A stretch of DNA of 10,095 nt from Alphaproteobacteria bacterium CG11_big_fil_rev_8_21_14_0_20_44_7 (GTDB lineage: Bacteria > Pseudomonadota > Alphaproteobacteria > Rickettsiales > 21-14-0-20-44-7): NCBI GenBank assembly GCA_002787615.1, contig PCXJ01000038.1:1-10095 (forward strand), given 5' to 3'. Shown here one piece after another: positions 6,628-10,095 of this stretch; within the stretch, counting starts at the first letter, position 1; every line of letters begins with the position of its first letter. The notes beneath the pieces are model-generated. The model had not been told where the DNA came from. It ran no database searches and saw nothing but the letters and a program-made list of their open reading frames with translations. Made by a program: the position numbers and the translations under genes.

Positions 6628-7752
6628 ATGGGGGTGATGTTGTCTAATAGCGATGTATTAGAATTATTGAATGGGGAAACTGCTGCCTCACGTATAAGAG
6701 TCACTCAGAAAATCTGCGAAGGATATCTCTCACAAATCTACAATGAAGAAGAAATCAAACTTGCAGAAGAAATTTTCCGTATTATCGTCCAAGATGTAGA
6801 AGTGCAGGTTCGCGCTGCCATGTCCGAAGCGCTGAAAATCAGCGATATATTACCGCATGACATCGCTATGAAGCTCGCCAAAGACGTTGAGGAAGTTGCA
6901 ATCCCGATGATTGAATTCTCACAAGTCCTGAGCGATATGGATATAATCGAAATCATTGAAACCAGCAATCCCATCAAAATATTAGCAGTTACCAGAAGGG
7001 AGAATATCACTTCCAAAGTGAAGGAAAAGCTCCTCGAATTTGGGAATAATGAGATTATTGAAAGCCTTATCAGCAATGATAATTTTGCTCAAGATGATGA
7101 GAGCTTCAGCGAATTTGTTGATAATATCGCCCATAACAGCGATGCAGTTAAGAATTTGGTACAGAACATAACCCTGCCTTCCGCAATTACTGAAAAATTG
7201 ATGTCAGGAATCTCAGAATCATTAATCAATAAAATCAAATCAAAATATGATATTGCACCGAATAAGCTGAACAAAATCACCAGCCATTCAATCGAAATAT
7301 CAATCCTAACGACTATCAGCTCAAAATCTCTAAGCATGGAGATTGACGGACTGGTGAACCATCTTGACCATTTTGACAAACTCACACCTTCCCTGATTTT
7401 AAGCTCATTATGCATGGGCAGGAGAAGATTCTTCGTTTCTGCGCTTGCGAAAAAGGCTGGAATACCCAGAGCAAATGCAATGCGACTATTATATAAAGGC
7501 GGGAAAGAGGGCATTAATGGCTTGCTTAAAAAAGCCGGAATGCCGGAAAAATTATTTGATGCGATTGAATTGGTGATGCTATTGGCCGAAGAAAAAAAAC
7601 GCGAAGATAAAGACATCTCTGTAATTGATTTCTGCACATGGCTCATCACCAAGCTGGAATATTTCTCTGAAAGACGAAATATAGATTATCTAAGCTATAT
7701 CATGGCAATTGTAAAGCAGAGCCAAAAAACCTCATCACAACAAGCCGTATAG
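6628..7752 (+). CDS. DUF2336 domain protein
   Basis: A 374-residue, soluble, almost wholly alpha-helical protein without a signal peptide. It matches the DUF2336 family (PF10098) as I know it. The N-terminal half has HEAT-like helices with VRAAMSEALKISDILPHDIAMKLAKDVEEVAIPMIEFSQVLSDMDIIEII. The C-terminal half has LTPSLILSSLCMGRRRFFVSALAKKAGIPRANAMRLLYKGGKEGINGLLKKAGMP, the conserved 'SL..G...FF..ALA..AGIP' block. The biochemical role of the family is not established to my knowledge; members occur widely in Alphaproteobacteria. The start is ambiguous: ATG 6628, GTG 6634 and ATG 6637 are all in frame, and none has a properly spaced Shine-Dalgarno sequence, although the G-run at 6630-6634 sits just before ATG 6637. 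A CtrA-like box lies upstream. The last 18 bp overlap the 3' end of the convergent BKACE gene. Confidence 0.85.
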   Translation: MGVMLSNSDVLELLNGETAASRIRVTQKICEGYLSQIYNEEEIKLAEEIFRIIVQDVEVQVRAAMSEALKISDILPHDIAMKLAKDVEEVAIPMIEFSQVLSDMDIIEIIETSNPIKILAVTRRENITSKVKEKLLEFGNNEIIESLISNDNFAQDDESFSEFVDNIAHNSDAVKNLVQNITLPSAITEKLMSGISESLINKIKSKYDIAPNKLNKITSHSIEISILTTISSKSLSMEIDGLVNHLDHFDKLTPSLILSSLCMGRRRFFVSALAKKAGIPRANAMRLLYKGGKEGINGLLKKAGMPEKLFDAIELVMLLAEEKKREDKDISVIDFCTWLITKLEYFSERRNIDYLSYIMAIVKQSQKTSSQQAV

Positions 7753-8580
7753 CTTCCTGATTTCCTGCGCATTCATTGGTGTAATTCTTGCAGTTTCAAC
7801 AAATTGGCGAACCAAATCCGCATTTGACGCTGCGATATTATTATCTGACAATAAATGGTTATTTTCAAAGCCGATTCTGGCATTTCCACCATTTGCGAGC
7901 GCATATTTCATACATTCATTCTCATGCCCGCCAAAGGCACAAACTGCCCATGTTAAATTTAATCCGGTTTGCTTATAAGCATTCAGCAGAACATCCAAAT
8001 CTTCCGGTTTTGCAAAATTCTCGGCAGTTGCTACACGCTGCTTTTTACCTAATACAAATAACACAAAATCATGCTTTGCGGGAATCAATCCGCGCTGCTT
8101 TAAATCGGCAAAATAGGCAATTTCCTCGGCACTATATAAGATATATTGCGGCCAAATGTTATTATCCTCAAGAAAGTGGAAAAACTCGCCCGCCGCCGCT
8201 TCATATTCCTTTGATGGAATAAATTCACGAATTGCCACCGAAACCGCCTCCGGCATCAGTTCTTTTACCGCCGCAATCTGCTCATCCGGCTGATAAATCC
8301 CAACTGCCTCGGTGGTTGCCTGAATTATCATCTTATCACCGACAACATCACGAATTGCCGCAATTGCTTCCCGATATGCCCCAGCATCCAGCGTATGCCC
8401 CTGATTCTTATCACGCACATGCAAATGCACAATAGAAGCACCCGCCTCCATGCAAGCCCTTGCCTCATCTGCCAATTCTGACGGAGTTATCGGGATTTGC
8501 CGCAAATCTTCTTTGGTTTTACGCGCACCGTTTGGCGCAATCATAATAATTGGATTCTGCGGGCGTTGTGAGTTCTGCAT
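7735..8580 (-). CDS. BKACE family enzyme (beta-keto acid cleavage enzyme, DUF849)
   Basis: A 281-residue TIM-barrel enzyme of the BKACE/Kce family (PF05853), of usual length. These zinc enzymes condense a beta-keto acid with acetyl-CoA and split it to acetoacetate plus a shorter acyl-CoA; 3-keto-5-aminohexanoate cleavage in lysine fermentation is the type reaction. Visible motifs are IAPNGARKT near the N-terminus, ACMEAGASIVHLHVRD with the two zinc-binding His (H52, H54), IIQATTEA, and ARIGFENNHLL, where E239 corresponds to the third zinc ligand and R235 to the active-site Arg. The residue after the Glu is Asn (N240), where the characterised Kce has a catalytic Asp. The substrate cannot be told from sequence. 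The ATG has only a weak GAGA stretch about 11 nt upstream. The gene is divergent from a TRAP transporter 37 bp away, suggesting the transported acid or a derivative is the substrate. Its 3' end overlaps the DUF2336 gene tail to tail. Confidence 0.9.
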   Translation of the reverse strand: MQNSQRPQNPIIMIAPNGARKTKEDLRQIPITPSELADEARACMEAGASIVHLHVRDKNQGHTLDAGAYREAIAAIRDVVGDKMIIQATTEAVGIYQPDEQIAAVKELMPEAVSVAIREFIPSKEYEAAAGEFFHFLEDNNIWPQYILYSAEEIAYFADLKQRGLIPAKHDFVLFVLGKKQRVATAENFAKPEDLDVLLNAYKQTGLNLTWAVCAFGGHENECMKYALANGGNARIGFENNHLLSDNNIAASNADLVRQFVETARITPMNAQEIRKLYGLL

Positions 8581-8617
8581 TGTTGATAATTCTCAAATCT
8601 AGGTTTATTCTCTGCCA
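8581..8617. promoter_or_regulatory. 37-bp divergent spacer between the BKACE and TRAP transporter genes
   Basis: Two start codons face away from each other across 37 bp of A+T-rich DNA. Any promoters for the two genes must overlap each other or extend into the opposite coding sequence. I see no clear -35/-10 pair, Shine-Dalgarno sequence or palindromic operator in it. Confidence 0.4.
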
Positions 8618-9130
8618 ATGCAAAGTTTACACAAACTTATTAAAGCCTGCGATTATGTCAATGAGATTGTCGGAAAAACCTTCTCTTGGCTAGCGCTTGC
8701 CTTGGTAATAACCACCGCATACACAGTTTTTGAACGCTATTTATTTGGTAGCTCCGAGGCTTGGCAAAATGAGCTAATCCGCTTTTTCCACGGAATTTTG
8801 TTCCTTTCAGTCGCAGGTTATACCCTCAAATATGATGGACATGTTCGGGTTGATGTTTTTTACGGTAATTTCTCCGAGCGCAAAAAAGCATTAGTAAACC
8901 TCATCGGCACAATTTTCTTGTTATTCCCATTTGCGCTAACCCTGCTCTATCTCGCATGGGGTTTCGTTTCCAATTCATGGCAGCTCATGGAAGGCAGCCG
9001 CGAAGATAACGGCTTGCCGGGTGTTTTCATCTTCAAATCATTCATCCTGCTTTTCTGTATCACCTTGATTATTCAGGGCATTTCCATAATTTCCGACTCT
9101 ATATTGAGGTTAAAATCATGGCAGAAATAA
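8618..9130 (+). CDS. TRAP transporter small permease (DctQ-type)
   Basis: A 170-residue inner-membrane protein, normal length for the small subunit of tripartite ATP-independent periplasmic transporters (PF04290). Four hydrophobic segments are visible: about residues 20-40 (FSWLALALVITTAYTVFERY), 53-72, 90-113 and 136-160. The motif WQNELIRFFHGILFLSVAGYTLKYDGHVRVDV is the conserved DctQ core, with the charged E-L-x-R pair and the 'HVRVDV' segment. The SREDNGLPGVFIFKSFILLF block resembles the mannitol/chloroaromatic (FcbT2-like) branch of the family. Together with the large permease and a periplasmic binding protein it imports carboxylates or similar acids using an ion gradient. No Shine-Dalgarno sequence precedes the ATG. 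Its last 13 bp overlap the large-permease gene, so the two are co-translated. Confidence 0.93.
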   Translation: MQSLHKLIKACDYVNEIVGKTFSWLALALVITTAYTVFERYLFGSSEAWQNELIRFFHGILFLSVAGYTLKYDGHVRVDVFYGNFSERKKALVNLIGTIFLLFPFALTLLYLAWGFVSNSWQLMEGSREDNGLPGVFIFKSFILLFCITLIIQGISIISDSILRLKSWQK

Positions 9131-10095
9131 TGGGGCTGGCAACTTTCGCGGTTATCATCATTTTCCTGCTTTTGGGCTATCCCGTGGCATTTGTGCTGGC
9201 AGGCGTTTCTCTGCTTTTTGCGCTGCTGGGTGATGCAATCGGGGTTTTTGACATAAATTACATCACTACTTTCCCAAATCGAATTTATGGGGTGATGGGC
9301 AATGATATCCTGATTGCCGTCCCGCTTTTTATATTTATGGGCATCACGCTGGAAAAATCCAAACTTGCGGAGGAATTGCTGGAAACCATGGCATCCTTGA
9401 TGGCAAGAGCGCGAAGTGGGCTCGGAATCTCGGTTATGCTGGTTGGTGCATTGCTGGCGGCAAGCACGGGAATTGTCGGTGCAACCGTAGTGACAATGGG
9501 GCTGATTTCCCTGCCGACCATGCTCAAAAACAAATATCCGCCCAGCCTTGCCTGCGGGACAATCTGCGCTGCCGGAACATTAGGGCAAATCATCCCGCCT
9601 TCTATCGTATTGATTATATTAAGCGACCAAATCTCCAACGCATTCCAGAATGCACAGATGAAAACCGGCAATTTTGATGCTGAGCCGATTTCCGTTGCCG
9701 ATATATTTGCCGGTGCGGTTTTACCGGGCTTATTGCTGGTCGCGCTTTATATCGGCTGGCTGGTATTCAAAAATCAGAAGGAAACCAAGCCGAAAACCCA
9801 TGAAAATTTGCGCCATGTCCTAAAAGTTTTGCTGCCGCCGCTTATCCTGATAATCCTAGTGCTTGGCTCAATCATCGGCGGAGTTGCAACCCCAACCGAA
9901 TCCTCAGCCCTCGGTGCTTTGGGGGCTTTGATGCTGGCATTTTCACGCGGGCAACTAAACCGCGCGAATTTGCACCTGATATGTCAGGAAACCGCCAAAT
10001 GCACCTCTATGATATTCGCCATATTAATCGGTGCGGCTATGTTCAGCTTGGTTTTCCGAGGCTATGGCGGCGATGATATTATCCACCAATTCCTC
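9118..10095 (+). CDS. TRAP transporter large permease (DctM-type), 3' end outside the window
   Basis: The reading frame stays open from ATG 9118 to the edge (326 codons, out of roughly 430-500 usual for the family). It encodes the main translocation subunit of the TRAP transporter (PF06808). Successive membrane segments start with FAVIIIFLLLGYPVAFVLAG. Conserved stretches include NDILIAVPLFIFMGITLEKS, the small-residue segment GALLAASTGIVGATVVTMGLISLPTML, and AAGTLGQIIPPSIVLIIL. An inserted loop (ISNAFQNAQMKTGNFDAEPISVADIFAGAVLPGLLL) is like that of the FcbT3/mannitol-chloroaromatic branch. A second conserved half begins with GGVATPTESSALGALGALML. GAGG at 9106-9109 lies eight bases before ATG 9118, a good Shine-Dalgarno site, and decides this start over the in-frame ATG at 9130. 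The solute-binding subunit is not in the window. Confidence 0.93.
   Translation, partial: MAEIMGLATFAVIIIFLLLGYPVAFVLAGVSLLFALLGDAIGVFDINYITTFPNRIYGVMGNDILIAVPLFIFMGITLEKSKLAEELLETMASLMARARSGLGISVMLVGALLAASTGIVGATVVTMGLISLPTMLKNKYPPSLACGTICAAGTLGQIIPPSIVLIILSDQISNAFQNAQMKTGNFDAEPISVADIFAGAVLPGLLLVALYIGWLVFKNQKETKPKTHENLRHVLKVLLPPLILIILVLGSIIGGVATPTESSALGALGALMLAFSRGQLNRANLHLICQETAKCTSMIFAILIGAAMFSLVFRGYGGDDIIHQFL

Noticed and set aside
7089..7652. A 187-codon open frame on the minus strand inside the DUF2336 gene.
   Set aside because: It lies wholly antisense to a well-supported coding sequence, and its Ser/Ile/Phe-rich product matches no family I know; it is a shadow frame.

Overview
The window looks like a piece of an alphaproteobacterial chromosome of moderately low G+C (about 40-45% by eye). 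The gene families point that way. There is a class I-type PhaC, TadE/TadG pseudopilin-like proteins, a DUF2336 protein (a family concentrated in Alphaproteobacteria), an S8 autotransporter of the type common in that class, a BKACE (DUF849) enzyme and a TRAP transporter. A perfect CtrA-type box (TTAA-N7-TTAAC) upstream of the DUF2336 gene also fits. I cannot place the organism below class level from sequence alone.

Layout: positions 1-3293 are read leftwards. A three-gene overlapping unit, TadE-like (3293-2712), TadE-like (2725-2156) and TadG-like with a von Willebrand A domain (2165-684), is followed 55 bp later by the 5' part of phaC, which runs off the left edge. A 186-bp divergent intergenic region (3294-3479) separates this block from a rightward 1005-residue surface protease (3480-6497). 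That protein has an unusual order: signal peptide, ankyrin repeats, a hydrophobic/glycine-rich segment, a subtilisin-like S8 domain and an autotransporter beta-barrel. After a 130-bp A+T-rich region with the CtrA-like box comes a DUF2336 gene (6628-7752). Its 3' end overlaps, in convergent orientation, the 3' end of a leftward BKACE gene (8580-7735). Only 37 bp separate the BKACE start from a divergent TRAP transporter operon: the small permease (8618-9130) overlaps the large permease (9118 to the right edge). The matching solute-binding protein is not in view.

How the genes may work together: TadE-TadE-TadG is probably one translationally coupled envelope/adhesion unit. No tad secretion core (CpaF-, TadB/C- or CpaC-type genes) is visible here. 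The BKACE and TRAP genes form a plausible locus for uptake and breakdown of an organic acid. BKACE enzymes make acetoacetate from a beta-keto acid and acetyl-CoA, which could feed PHA made by PhaC, but that link is speculative. Most first-in-transcript genes lack a clear Shine-Dalgarno sequence.

The window holds no rRNA, tRNA, CRISPR array, insertion sequence or prophage gene that I can recognise. No gene-free stretch exceeds 186 bp.
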